Below are positions 34,575 to 47,763 of a stretch of 64,000 nucleotides of DNA, in pieces. The stretch is from positions 57,388 through 121,387 of the forward strand of contig PUQB01000526.1 of the NCBI GenBank assembly GCA_003024785.1, read 5' to 3'. Each line of letters opens with the position of its first letter. The stretch's first letter is position 1. The stretch is from Selaginella tamariscina (Eukaryota; Streptophyta; Lycopodiopsida; Selaginellales; Selaginellaceae). The position numbers were made by a program, and so were the translations under genes. The notes under the pieces were generated by a model. It searched no databases, was not told where the DNA came from, and was given only the letters and a program-made list of their open reading frames with translations.

Positions 34575-36341
34575 TGTCATAGTTTTTACTATGACTCCTC
34601 TTTACTTTGGACGTTGACTGTTGTTACCTACTGTACTATGTTGACGGACCTCAGATGTAGTGAGAAACAGCCCCGCTTAGTGCATTAGGTGTTTAAGGGT
34701 AGTCCGGCCGGCTATCTTTAGATGTCGCGAGAAACTCTAAGCGAAGGTAGCACTTACCTTCTAGAAAACCCACCCCCAATTTGACGTCCCGAATAGGCTG
34801 ATTGGTCTTTGCAGATGAGTTCGGCGTGTTAAGTAGGGTTAGGAACACCCCTAGGGTTGACCTAACCCTAAGGTTGCCCTAACCCACGCCCTAAAACCCC
34901 ACCCCCTTGGGTAGGGTTTAGGGGTAGGAGTAAGGGTGAGTTATAAGCTCATATTGCTAATTTGTCTAAGGGGCTAAAATTCAGTGCAGCCCACTAATAC
35001 AAATAGGAAAAGAGGGGGGGGGGGCTCCGTCACATAAATAAGGTAGAGTATACGTAGGAGAGCTCCTGGGTTCATGAATGAGTTCGTTGCTCTTCTGCCG
35101 GTGCAAGCTTCAGCTTGTGTCGTTAAGGTACAACCCTCTGTTGTGCCGCCCTAACTTCCAAATGCCAGGGGTACGTCCCACCTTCGGGGTAGCTTACCCT
35201 TAACGTTGGTGAATCCATGCCTGGGAGGTCTTGTCGCAATGCACGTTCCAAGAGGCAGAGGTTGAGGCTTGTCTCCAGCCTCCTCCTTCCACGTCAAGCT
35301 AGGTGTAGCACTCACGGCCAAGCAAGGCACATCCGTGTCCTTGTCCAACTGTGGGCGTGGGATCTTGTTTGACATGTTCATGTTACCTGGTTCCTGAGGG
35401 TTCATTGAGGGGTTCTAGAGTTGGCATTTAGGAGCCACGTCTGTGGTACTTGGTGCAACTCTTGAATCTAAGGGCTATGGCATGATAGCCCACATCGGGA
35501 AGGCAGTGTCACATGGAGATGTAACACTGGGCTAAACGTCACATGGTGCAACACCTGAGGCACGCCCTTTGGGGTTATGTCATGGGCTTGTCGCCAAGGG
35601 GTTGGATACCTTAGCAAATAGACATGCTTGTGCTTGCACTAGGGTGCTAAGCCTTGGGCATCCGCTCAAGGGAGGTTAGGTCTCATAACTAGGTGTGCTT
35701 TGACACACTTGGCTAGGGGAGTGTTCTCCTTGGAATTCAAGGGTTGAACAACCTAAGCGTGTTAGCAGGAGCCCTTTCGTGAGGCACTCGCAAGGTCATG
35801 TGCTTAGGGTTATTCCAAACCTAGCCTTAGGGAGTTTGCTTAGCAGAACACTCGTGTCCGCCTACGGCGCACACTCGTGTCCTCATTAAGTACTAGCCCT
35901 AGGTCTAGGGTATAACTTGGCCACTCAAACCCTTAGGGGTTAGTCGTGGTTCAGGGTAGCCCTTGTCGCCCTAAAGGGGTTGTACTCCCGGATGAGGGTG
36001 ATTCCTCAAGGGGTAAGTGACGATGCCTTAGCTCTGTCCAGGGGTATGTGTGGAACACACGTCTCCTTGATGGGGGTTAGGGCATGAGCCTGTCTAGGTC
36101 TTCTAGGGCAAGACCCTAAGTCAACTAGGGTTATCCCTCAAGGGTTCTGGGGGCAGACATTCTAGGGAGACTTAGGCTAAACCCTAAGTCTCTTGTCCAC
36201 TTGGGCATTAGAGTCTAACCTTAGGGGTCGTTGGGGTTGTTCTAGGAAACTTAGCGTTGCTCACACAGGGTGATGACGCCGAATGGCCACCTAGCAGCCA
36301 CGTGTTGCCACGTGTTGGCCCTTTGGGTTAAAACTCTGACA
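34575..36341 (+). repeat. First LTR of the LARD array
   Basis: 1,767 bp. It has a G-tract near 35012-35022, followed at once by CTCCGTCACATAAATAAGG, a TATA-like candidate core promoter conserved in all LTRs of the family. CACGTG occurs twice at the 3' end (36297-36315). Confidence 0.85.
35029..35044 (+). promoter_or_regulatory. Candidate LTR core promoter (TATA-like, representative copy)
   Basis: CACATAAATAAGG directly after the G-tract is kept in the LTRs at 18526, 23070, 34575, 39983 and 45355, in the solo LTR at 7638 (reverse), and as CACATAATTAAG in the chromovirus LTRs. Position within the first half of the LTR fits a U3/R boundary. The assignment is inferred from conservation only. Confidence 0.35.
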
Positions 36342-36356
36342 ATTGGTATCGGAGCC
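36342..36356 (+). promoter_or_regulatory. Primer-binding site, LARD unit 1
   Basis: ATTGGTATCGGAGCC follows the LTR. TGGTATCGGAGCC is one mismatch from the plant initiator-tRNA primer site. The same site follows the middle LTR at 41739. Confidence 0.85.
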
Positions 36357-39300
36357 TATTCTCTGCGGTCAGTAGGACTACCTAAAGTGTAGTGTATTTT
36401 AGGGTTTAGTTAGTTCTAAATTTTTGAAATACTCTATCACTTTCGGCTAATATCTGAATTCTGCGTGGAGAGTTGGTCCTGAGATCTATAACTCTTAAGA
36501 GTACACCTACTTCATAAGTGGGTGTGGGTTATGGACTTAGAAGGTAGCACTTGGAAGTCAGTTTCCAAGTTGTATGCCAGGTTATTTTACCTTATGGTTG
36601 TCTACTTCCACAAGACAAGGCATGTTAGTTTGTTTTGGCTTACAAACTAAGTCTTGTGAGATGGGTCTTGTGATATCCTAAGTCTACACATTATTGAAAA
36701 TTTTTCTTTTTCTTTAAGGTGTTTAAATTTGGGATAACACATGATTTGGAAACAAACAGTGTCTATTGAGTTTTGGCTTAGGGCAAGATTCAATATTTCA
36801 ACAATAGTGTTCAAACGGGGAAAGACTTATGTTCAGAAGTGCATCTTTGACTTCGGAAGAAGGGGCATATTCAAACATAGGATTGAACACTACATTTTGA
36901 CATAAAAGTGTAAATAAGCTCTCATTATAATACATGTTTCCAAGAGTGTAACTCTAGAAGCAAACTATGGTGATGAACTTATAATACAATGAAATGTCAA
37001 ATATTAACATATGATAAATATGTTAAGTAATGGGTTTGAAGATCCAATGTAGTCAAAAGTATTGTCTAATGTTTGCAATATTTTGATGACGTTAGCTGCA
37101 AGTAACATTAGGTGGAATAGTTTACAAAATTCAAGTCCCTTGATTTGAACAAAGTATAACATGAAACCTTAGTTACTTGTAAGTGCGCACCCTATATTCA
37201 AGTTAGCTAGCTCGACTAACTTGATTATGAAGTTGTCTCATGTGGGATCATGAGAGAGACTTCGGATAATAGCTTGAGGATTTTGGTTTCTTATCGATAC
37301 AGTTTTGGGATAGATGGCATGATTTATCAGAAAGAGAAATGTTGGAAACATACGTTTACATTTTTAGTTTACTGAGTAATAAGGACTTGCATAGTGAAGG
37401 CGTTCGGCGCACACTTGTGCATTTTCATTATTAACTCTTTAATCTTGGAATCTGTAACGTTGTTTGCAATGTGGGGATAAGCTCTTGAATAAGGGTGATT
37501 CCTTGGTTAAGAAGAGCATGATTTAGGATTCTCCACTTTGTTTATCGACTAAGTAAGGAAACTTACTAAGTTTGATAACTTATGTTGAGAATTACCAATG
37601 AGCTAGTAACAGTCGGATTTCCATTGGAGGTTTAAGTGCATGTGCCTCCTCAGAGAGTCGGTATTCGATGAGAATCAGAAGTTGGTATTGTTTTTCAATA
37701 ACGATTTCATTTTAGAGTCAAATACGATTATTGAAAAGACGGTTTCTTGACTCTGCATCATGGTCGAAAATGTGGGCACTTAAAGAACAAATAAAGTATG
37801 TATCTTCAATCTTTCGGAATATTAAAAATAGAACTATTCTTGACTCAAGGTTCGATTGTATTCCTTGGGTTAGTTGTTAGTTCTATCTCAAGGTTTGATG
37901 GTGTTCCTTGAGTTGGTTCAATATTCTTGGAAGTGAAGTAGCGGGATTAGCTCAAGAAGATGGTGTCCCTTCTTGATGATTATAGTTCAAGGTTCGTCCA
38001 ATATCCAGTTCGACAATATGAGGTTCCTATCACCTCATCTGTTGAGATATTTATATTCTAAACTTTGGCAGAACTTGTGACAATCTTTTCAAGATTAGTT
38101 ATAAATGACTTGTCAAAGTATAGTATGATATCTCTTCAATATTGAGTTTGGAGCGCTCAATATCAAACTTGGTTATGATCACATGAGGTGGCCGTAATCA
38201 TATAATATAAAGACTCAAGTGGATTTGAGTCTGACACTTTGGTAAGGCACTACCTTAGTGTTATAACTTGAAACGTGTTTTCAAGTTAGTTGAGAAATGA
38301 GACATTTCTCAATACATTGCTTGAGGGGCAATGTGTCACTTTCTGGATTGCTAGGTGTCTAGAGTGAATAATGTATCTTAGTTCAATGTACTGAACTAGA
38401 TATTTTATTCATGTTTGGGGAGATCTATTGAATTTTAAGGTATGACTAAAACATGAAGTTGATATAACACTTCAGTGTTATGATACATTTATGTGGAGGT
38501 TGATATCTTACTAAATAAATAGATGAACCAGACACTAGTTCATGATTCCTCTTAGTCTCTGAAAAGTTCCTCGAATACTGTCATAACATTATATGTCCAT
38601 CTCAAAATTGAAGTTCGGTTCATATAAACTAAGACCATATCTATAATGTAGTTGTAGCATTTTGATAATTGATATGATTGTAAGTTTATATTCGCTAGTA
38701 TAACAACTAGTTGATAAGCTTAGGATTTGAACGTTAAAACGATCATTATCCATTCGAGAGTATCAATATCGAAATTGTGACTATTTATAGAATAAGGATT
38801 AGTTTTAAAAGATGTTTATCAAAAACACTAGTTGTTTCAATTAGTGAAATGCTATACTTCGGTATAGTGTTGAAAAACATTTACGAAATAAGTTTAAGAG
38901 TTGGAAATAAATATAATGTTACGGAGGCGTACAGTATTACGAGTTCAGGGAGACTCTTATCGTGAAAACTAAGTTTTAAAATTCGTATTTTGAACTTAGT
39001 ACGATAAGGAGTTAGGAATTATTGAATGGCACCTAGTATGTTGTGCTCTTTGGAGAATGAGTAATGAGGGTACTAATTAAGACAAAGATTGTTGATTAAG
39101 GCATTAGAGATGGGTTGAATTTCCTAGTTTCCACGTTGGTTTATAAGAAAGGTATGTTAGCTTATCTGGTCCCTGAACTGGTCGGTGTTATGAAAGAGTA
39201 CAAAGTTGGTTGTGAAAGATGAATGGCAGTTGGCAAGACCTTGTTGTATACATGTGTACAGCCATGCGCCTCTGTGATCGCCTCTGGCCAGATTGACATG

Positions 39301-39966
39301 TTTACAAAGAACAGGGTTTTACGATTGTACTCTTATATCGGAAAAGAGCTTGATTCCGATAAAAGTCTCATACTTAGTCTTGCGTAACTATATACTAATG
39401 AGAGATAGGTATAGTAGCAGACCCTTATGAAAAGGGGTAATGAGAAGCACCGAGGGATGCAGAGATGTAAGCTATAATATTGTAACATGTGGAGATGTGG
39501 GACCATTGGAAAATCAAAAGAAATGCGTAGGTGTTTGGTCAAGCATTTGAGAAGTGCTTGTTGTATGTTAGACGACAGAGGTCGTCAACAGCATTTAATA
39601 TTAAGGAATAAAGCAAGTCTTTATTTCTTGTTAACCAAGGGGCCGGCAACAACACTAACTAGAGGCCTCCAATATAAATTCTAGTTAAGTAAAGAAATTA
39701 ACCAGTGTTGTGTGCGTCGGGTGACAGACTTTGCAACGTGCAAAAGGTCTCCAGTGACTTCATGTCGCAGGTGGTGCCTCCGGCAGCTGGGTTTACGACT
39801 CAGTGAACGACGGTTCTGAAGTACTTGGCTTCGCGTAATGCAAGGGGGGTAATGAAATTATGTGAACTTTTGGCTAACTCCGCATAGAGTGATATGTTAG
39901 TTTTGGTTAGTTTTTTCTAACATTATCTAGTCTTGGAGTTGGACGTCAACGAGGACGTTGACATTT

Positions 39967-39982
39967 TCAAAGGCGGGGAGTG
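39967..39982 (+). promoter_or_regulatory. Polypurine tract, LARD unit 1
   Basis: CAAAGGCGGGGAGTG lies immediately before the LTR start at 39983, where plus-strand priming is expected. The same tract precedes 45355, and variants precede 23070 and 27742. Confidence 0.8.
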
Positions 39983-41738
39983 TGTCATAGTTTTTACTAT
40001 GACTCTCTTTACTTTGGACGTTGACTGTTGTTACCTACTGTACTATGTTGACGGACCCTAGATGTAGTGAGAAACAGCCCCGCTTAGTGCACTTAGGTGT
40101 TTAAGGGTAGTCGGCCGGCTATCTTTAATGTCGCGAGAAACTCTAAGCGAAGGTAGCACTTACCTTCTAGAAAACCCACCCCCAATTTGACGTCCCGAAT
40201 AGGCTGATTGGTCTTTGCAGATGAGTTCGGCGTGTTAAGTAGGGTTAGGAACACCCCTAGGGTTGACCTAACCCTAGGTTGCCCTAACCCACGCCCTAAA
40301 ACCCCCACCCCCTTGGGTAGGGTTTAGGGGTAGGAGTAAGGGTGAGTTATAAGCTCATATTGCTAATTTGTCTAAGGGGCTAAATTCAGTGCAGCCCACT
40401 AATACAAATAGGAAAAGGGGGGGGGGGGGGCTCCGTCACATAAATAAGGTAGAGTATACGTAGGAGAGCTCCTGGGTTCATGAATGAGTTCGTTGCTCTT
40501 CTGCCGGTGTAAGCTTCAGCTTGTGTCGTTAAGGTACAACCCTCTGTTGTGCCGCCCTAACTTCCAGATGCCAGGGGTACGTCCCACCTTCGGGGTAGCT
40601 TACCCTTAACGTTGGTTGGAATCCATGCCTGGGAGGTCTTGTCGCAATGCACGTTCCAAGAGGCAGAGGTTGGGCTTGTCTCCAGCCTCCTCCTCCACGT
40701 CAAGCTAGGTGTAGCACTCACGGCCAAGCAAGGCACATCCGTGTCCTTGTCCAACTGTGGGCGTGGGATCTTGTTTGACAGGTTCATGTTACCTGGTTCC
40801 TGAGGGTTCATTGAGGGGTTCTAGAGTTGGCATTTAGGAACCACGTTTGTGGTACTTGGTGCAACTCTTGAATCTAAGGGCTATGGCATGATAGCCCACA
40901 TCTGGAAGGCAGTGTCACATGGGATGTGACACTGGGCTAAACGTCACATGGTACAACGCCTGAGGCACGCCCTTTGGGGTTATGTCATGGGCTTGTCGCC
41001 AAGGGGTTGGATACTCTAGCAAATAGACATGCTTGTGCTTGCACTAGGGTGCTAAGCCTTGGGCATCCGCTCAAGGGAGGTTAGGTCTCGTAACTAGGTG
41101 TGCTTTGGCACACTTGGCTAGGGGAGTGTTCTCCTTGGAATTCAAGGGTTGAACAACCTAAGCTCATTAGCAGAGCCCTTTCGTAGGCACTCGCAAGGTC
41201 ATGTGCTTAGGGTTATCCAAACCTAGCCTTAGGGAGTTTGCTTAGCAGAACACTCGTGTCGCCTACGGCGCACACTCGTGTCCTCACTAAGTACTAGCCC
41301 TAGGTCTAGGGTGTAACTTGGCCACTCAAACCCTTAGGGGTTAGTCGTGGTTCAGGGTACCCTTGTCGCCCTAAAGGGGTTGTACTCCCGGATGAGGGTG
41401 ATTCCTCAAGGGGTAAGTGACGATGCCTTAGCTCTGTCAGGGGTATGTGTGGAACACACGTCTCCTTGATGGGGGTTAGGGCATGAGCCTGTCTAGGTCT
41501 TCTAGGGCAAGACCCTAAGTCAACTAGGGTTATCCCTCAAGGGTTCTGGGGGCAGACATTCTAGGGAGACTTAGGCTAAACCCTAAGTCTCTTGTCCACT
41601 TGGGCATTAGAGTCTAACCTAGGGGTCGTTGGGGTTGTTCTGGGAAACTTAGCGTTGCTCACACAGGGTGATGACGCCGAATGGCCACCTGCAGCCACGT
41701 GTTGCCACGTGTTGGCCCTTTGGGTTAAAACTCTGACA
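39983..41738 (+). repeat. Middle (shared) LTR of the LARD array
   Basis: 1,756 bp, with a PPT on its left and a PBS on its right. It therefore serves as 3' LTR of unit 1 and 5' LTR of unit 2. Confidence 0.9.
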
Positions 41739-44700
41739 ATTGGTATCGGAGCCTATTCTCTGCGGTCAGTAGGACTACCTAAAGTGTAGTGTATTTTAGG
41801 GTTTAGTTAGTTCTAAATTTTTGAAATACTCTATCACTTTCGGCTAATGTCTGAATTCTGCGTGGAGAGTTGGTCCTGAGATCTATAACTCTTAAGAGTA
41901 CACCTACTTCATAAGTGGGTGTGGGTTATGGACTTAGAAGGTAGCACTTGGAAGTCAGTTTCCAAGTTGTATGCCAGGTTATTTTACCTTATGGTTGTCT
42001 TACTTCCACACAAGAAGGCATGTTAGTTTGTTTTGGCTTACAAACTAAGTCTTGTGAGATGGGTCTTGTGATATCCTAAGTCTACACATTATTGAAAATT
42101 TTTCTTTTTCTTTAAGGTGTTTAAATTTGGGATAACACATGATTTGGAAACAACAGTGTCTATTGAGTTTTGGCTTAGGGCAAGATTCAATATCAAGTTC
42201 AACAATAGTGTTCAAACGGGGAAAGACTTATGTTCAGAAGTGCATCTTTGACTTCGGAAGAAGGGGCATATTCAAACATAGGATTGAACACTACATTTTG
42301 ACATAAAAGTGTAAATAAGCTCTCATTATAATACATGTTTCCGAGTGTAACTCTAGAAGCAACTATGGTGATGAACTTATACAATGAAATGTCAAATATT
42401 AACATATGATAAATATGTTAAGTAATGGGTTTGAAGATCCAATGTAGTCAAAGTATTGTCTAATGTTTGCAATATTTTGATGACGCTTAGCTGCAAGTAA
42501 CATTAGGTGGAATAGTTTACAAAATTCAAGTCCCTTGATTTGAACAAAGTATAACATGAAACCTTAGTTACTTGTAAGTGCGCACCCTATATTCAAGTTA
42601 GCTAGCTCGACTAACTTGATTATGAAGTTGTCTCATGTGGGATCATGAGAGAGACTTCGGATAATAGCTTGAGGATTTTGGTTTCTTATCGATACAGTTT
42701 TGGGATAGATGGCATGATTTATCAGAAAGAGAAATGTTGGAAACATACGTTTACATTTTTAGTTTACTGAGTAATAAGGACTTGCATAGTGAAGGCGTTC
42801 GGCGCACACTTGTGCATTTTCATTATTAACTCTTTAATCTTGGAATCTGTAACGTTGTTTGCAATGTGGGGATAAGCTCTTGAATAAAGGGTGATTCCTT
42901 GGTTAAGAAGAGCATGATTTGGATTCTCCACTTTGTTTATCGACTAAGTAAGGAAACTTACTAAGTTTGATAACTTATGTTGAGAATTACCAATGAGCTA
43001 GTAACATTTGGAGGTTTAAGTGCATGTGCCTCCTCAGAGAGTCGGTATTCGATGAGAATCAGAAGTTGGTATTGTTTTTCAATAACGATTTCATTTTAGA
43101 GTCAAATACGATTATTGAAAAGACGGTTTCTTGACTCTGCATCATGGTCGAAATGTGGGCACTTAAAGAACATAAAGTATATCTTCAATCTTTCGGAATA
43201 TTAAAAATAGAACTATTCTTGACTCAAGGTTTGATTGTATTCCTTGGGTTAGTTGTTAGTTCTATCTCAAGGTTTGATGGTGTTCCTTGAGTTGGTTCAA
43301 TATTCTTGGAAGTGAAGTAGCGGGATTAGCTCAAGAAGATGGTGTCCCTTCTTGATGATTATAGTTCAAGGTTCGTCCAATATCCGTTCGAGAATATGAG
43401 GTTCCTATCACCTCATCTGTTGAGATATTTATATTCTAAACTTTGGCAGAATTGTGACAATCTTTTCAAGATTAGTTATAAATGACTTGTCAAAGTATGT
43501 ATGATATCTCTTCAATATTGAGTTTGGAGCGCTCAATATCAAACTTGGTTATGATCACATGAGGTGGCCGTAATCATATATATAAAGACTCAAGTGGATT
43601 TGAGTCTGACACTTTGGTAAGGCACTACCTTAGTGTTATAACTTGAAACGTGTTTTCAAGTTAGTTGAGAAATGAGACATTTCTCAATACATTGCTTGAG
43701 GGGCAATGTGTCACTTTCTGGATTGCTAGGTGTCTAGAGTGAATAATGTATCTTAGTTCAATGTACTGAACTAGATATTTTATTCATGTTTGGGGAGATC
43801 TATTGAATTAAGGTATGACTAAAACATGAAGTTGATATAACACTTCAGTGTTATGATAACATTTATGTGGAGGTTGATATCTTACTAAAATCAATTAGAA
43901 CCAGACACTAGTTCATGATTCCTCTTAGTCTCTGAACAAAGTTCCTCGAATACTGTCATAACATTATATGTCTCAAAATTGAAGTTCGGTTCATTAAACT
44001 AAGACCATATCTATAATGTAGTTGTAGCATTTTGATAATTGATATGATTGTAAGTTTATATTCGCTAGTATAACAACTAGTTGATAAGCTTAGGATTTGA
44101 ACGTTAAAACGATCATTATCCATTCGAGAGTATCAATATCGAAATTGTGACTATTTATAGAATAAGGATTAGTTTTAAAAGATGTTTATCAAAAACACTA
44201 GTTGTTTCAATTAGTGAAATGCTATACTTCGGTATAGTGTTGAAAAACATTTACGAAATAAGTTTAAGAGTTGGAAATAAATATAATGTTACGGAGGCGT
44301 ACAGTATTACGAGTTCAGGGAGACTCTTATCGTGAAAACTAGTTTTAAAAATTCGTATTTTGAACTTAGTACGATAAGGAGTTAGGAATTATTGAATGGC
44401 ACCTAGTATGTTGTGCTCTTTGGAGAATGAGTACAATGAGGGTACTAATTAAGACAAAGATTGTTGATTAAGGCATTAGAGATGGGTTGAATTTCCTGGT
44501 TTCCACGTTGGTTTATAAGAAAGGTATGTTAGCTTATCTGGTCCCTGAACTGGTCGGTGTTATGAAAGAGTACAAAGTTGGTTGTGAAAGATGAATGGCA
44601 GTTGGCAAGACCTTGTTGTATACATGTGTACAGCCATGCCTCTGTGATCGCCTCTGGCCAGATTGACATGTTTACAAAGAACAGGGTTTTACGAATTGTA

Positions 44701-45354
44701 CTCTTATATCGGAAAAGAGCTTGATTCCGATAAAAGTCTCATACTTAGTCTTGCGTAACTATATACTAATGAGAGATAGGTATAGTAGCAGACCCTTATG
44801 AAAAGGGGTAATGAGAAGCACCGAGGGATGCAGAGATGTAAGCTATAATATTGTAACATGTGGAGATGTGGGACCATTGGAAAATCAAAAGAAATGCGTA
44901 GGTGTTTGGTCAAGCATTTGAGAAGTGCTTGTTGTATGTTAGACGACAGAGGTCGTCAACAGCATTTAATATTAAGGAATAAAGCAAGTCTTTTTTCTTG
45001 TTAACCAAGGGGCCGGCAACAACACTAACTAGAGGCCTCCAATATAAATTCTAGTTAAGTAAAGAAATTAACCAGTGTTGTGTGCGTCGGGTGACAGACT
45101 TTGCAGACGTGCAAAAGGTCTCCAGGTGACTTCATGTCGCAGGTGGTGCCTCCGGCAGCTGGGTTTACGACTCAGTGAACGACGGTTCTGAAGTACTTGG
45201 CTTCGCGTAATGCAAGGGGGGTAATGAAATTATGTGAACTTTTGGCTAACTCCGCATAGAGTGATATGTTAGTTTTGGTTAGTTTTTTCTAACATTATCT
45301 AGTCTTGGAGTTGGACGTCAACGAGGACGTTGACATTTTCAAAGGCGGGGAGTG
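41739..45354 (+). other. LARD internal region, unit 2 (non-coding)
   Basis: Colinear with unit 1 over its full length. It differs by short gaps (for example near 43005 and 43400) and few substitutions. Ends with the purine tract AAAGGCGGGGAGTG at 45341-45354. Confidence 0.85.
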
Positions 45355-47110
45355 TGTCATAGTTTTTACTATGACTCGACCCTTTACTTTGGACGTTGAC
45401 TGTTGTTACCTACTGTACTATGTTGATGGACCCTAGATGTAGTGGAAACAGCCCGCTTAGTGCACTTGGGTTTGGTAGTCCGGCCGGTGTCTTAGTATTT
45501 GCGGAAACTCTAAGCGAAGTAACTTACCTTCTAGAAAACCCACCCCCAATTTTGACGTCCCGAATAGGCTGATTGGTCTTTGCAGATGAGTTCGGCGTGT
45601 TAAGTAGGGTTAGGAACACCCTAGGGTTGACCTAACCCTAGGGTTGCCCTAACCCACGCCCTAAAACCCCCACCCCCTTGGGTAGGGTTTAGGGGTAGGA
45701 GTAAGGGTGAGTTATAGCTCATATTGCTAATTTATCTAAGGGGCTAGAATTCAGTGCCAGCCCACTAATACAAACAGGAAAAGAGGGGGGGGGGGGCTCC
45801 GTCACATAAATAAGGTAGAGTATACGTAGGAGAGCTCCTGGGTTCATGAATGAGTTCGTTGCTCTTCTGCCGGTGCAAGCTTCAGCTTGTGTCGTTAAGG
45901 TACAACCCTCTGTTGTGCCGCCCTAACTTCCAGATGCCAGGGGTACGTCCCACCTTCGGGGTAGCTTACCCTTAACGTTGGCGAATCCATGCCTGGGAGG
46001 TCTTGTCGGGATGCACGTTCCAAGAGGCAGAGGTTGAGGCTTGTCTCCAGCCTCCTCCTCCACGTCAAGCTAGGTGTAGCACTCACGGCCAAGCAAGGCA
46101 CATCCGTGTCCTTGTCCAACTGTGGGCGTGGGATCTTGTTTGACAGGTTCACGTTACCTGGTTCCTGAGGGTTCATTGAGGGGTTCTAGAGTTGGCATTT
46201 AGGAACCACGTTTGTGGTACTTGGTGCAACTCTTGAATCTAAGGGCTATGGCATGATAGCCCACATCTTGGAAGGCAGTGTCACATGGGATGTGACACTG
46301 GGCTAAACGTCACATGGTACAACGCCCGAGGCACGCCCTTTGGGGTTATGTCATGGGCTTGTCGCTAAGGGGTTGGATACTCTAGCAAACAGGCATGCTT
46401 GTGCTTGCACTAGGGTGCTAAGCCTTGGGCATCCGCTCGAGGGAGGTTAGGTCTCGTAACTAGGTGTGCTTTGGCACACTTGGCTAGGGGAGTGTTCTCC
46501 TTGGAATCCAGGGGTTGAACAACCTAAGCTCATTAGCAGAAGCCCTTTCGTAAGGCACTCGCAAGGTCATGTGCTTAGGGTTATCCCAAACCTAGCCTTA
46601 GGGAGTTTGCTTAGCAGAACACTCGTGTTCGCCTACGGCGCACACTCGTGTCCTCACTAAGTACTAGCCCTAGGTCTAGGGTGTAACTTGGCCACTCAAA
46701 CCCTTAGGGGTTAGTCGTGGTTCAGGGTACCCCTTGTCGCCCTAAAGGGGTTGTACTCCCGGATGAGGGTGATTCCTCAAGGGGTAAGTGACAATGCCTT
46801 AGCTCTGTCACGGGGTATGTGTGGAACACACGTCTCCTTGATGGGGGTTAGGGCATGAGCCTGTCTAGGTCTTCTAGGGCAAGACCCTAAGTCAACTAGG
46901 GTTATCCCTCAAGGGTTCTGGGGCAGACATTCTAGGGAGACTTAGGCTAAACCCTAAGTCTCTTGTCCACTTGGGCATTAGAGTCTAACCTAGGGGTCGT
47001 TGGGGTTGTTCTGGGAAACTTAGCGTTGCTCACACAGGGTGATGACGCCGAATGGCCACCTGGCAGCCACGTGTTGCCACGTGTTGGCCCTTTGGGTTAA
47101 AACTCTGACA
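45355..47110 (+). repeat. Third LTR of the LARD array
   Basis: 1,756 bp. It starts TGTCATAGTTTTTACTATGAC and ends AACTCTGACA, directly against LINE 5'-UTR sequence at 47111. A patch at 45440-45530 has several short deletions not seen in the other two LTRs. Confidence 0.85.
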
Positions 47111-47252
47111 GGTAGGGTAGAGCAGGTTCTTCGTTGGAAATTAGCCTCTATTTTTGAGAAAGGAAACAGGGGGGTAGATTAGGGTTAAGCAGAAGAACAG
47201 GGTACAGGACAGAGTGTGACGAGGACGCAGGGGACTTGGATATAGGGACATC

Positions 47253-47757
47253 ATGTCGCGTAAAGAGGGTCGGGTGTTCTCGACGAGGAGACTCCGTTCA
47301 GCAGGGCCTGCAGAGAAAGGCGAAGTGTCCGGTGATCTGGAGGTGGTTCGACCAAAAAAATCTGGGGATGTGCTGGAGAAGCGGACAGGAGCTGCAGGAT
47401 GGTGACATGAACGAGTGGTATTTCTACATACAGATGGAGCGGCCAAGGAGAATCCGAAAGGGGTAGCAGGCGCAGGTGCGACTTTAAGCCGAGAAGGAGC
47501 GCGCAACCAACAACCAGGCGGAGTATTGGGCATTAACAATTGGACTGTTGATGGCTCGCGAGGAAGGGTGAAGAAGTTGAAGGTGAGAGGCGACGCGAAG
47601 CTGATGGTACAGCAGGTGAAGGGAGAGTGAATGTGAGAACGAAGGCTACAGGTGTTGCATGAGCGAGTGTGTGTGTTGCTGGGGTTGTTCCAGGAGGTGG
47701 AGATTGAGTATATACCAAGGAACAAAACGAACGAGCCGACTTGTTGTCAAATCAAGC
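47253..47757 (+). pseudogene. LINE first ORF, RNase H part (copy A)
   Basis: Starts MSRKEGRVFSTRRLRSAGP, nearly the same as copy E (62890). The frame stops at GAAGW near 47405. HTDGAAKENPKG with the first RNase H aspartate continues in the next frame at about 47420. The AEYWALT equivalent is frame-shifted near 47515. RGDAKLMVQQVKGE (about 47590) keeps the third acid, and the fourth region near 47720-47750 is corrupted. Confidence 0.75.
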
Positions 47758-47763
47758 AGGCTA

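Larger units (their letters stand above)
36342..39982 (+). other. LARD internal region, unit 1 (non-coding)
   Basis: About 3.6 kb with stops in all frames. Near 39170 LVPELVGVMKEYKV echoes the LLPKLVGDTKEFKV segment before the chromodomain at 27130. From about 39600 to 39982 it matches the chromovirus 3' untranslated segment. So the element derives from a chromovirus by loss of gag-pol. The internal region could still be transcribed and packaged in trans. Open frames 38777-38965 and 39333-39542 recur in unit 2 only because the units are near identical. Confidence 0.8.
34575..47110 (+). mobile_element. Tandem LARD array: LTR-internal-LTR-internal-LTR
   Basis: Three LTRs (34575-36341, 39983-41738, 45355-47110) alternate with two non-coding internal regions (36342-39982, 41739-45354). 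All LTRs share TGTCATAGTTTTTACTATGAC and ...AAAACTCTGACA. Both internal regions start with ATTGGTATCGGAGCC (PBS) and end with AAAGGCGGGGAGTG (PPT). The two units are nearly identical apart from many 1-5 bp gaps. The outer flanks, AGCAT and GGTAG, do not match. Confidence 0.9.

Noticed and set aside
35151-35405. Minus-strand open frame in LARD LTRs (recurs at 19058, 23614, 40557 and 45895)
   Set aside because: It is conserved only because the LTRs are copies of one another. It has no domain, and it suffers frameshifts between copies without sign of selection.
38777-38965. Identical short frames in the two LARD internal regions (38777 and 44147; 39333 and 44704)
   Set aside because: The whole units are near identical, so identity of short frames carries no evidence of coding.
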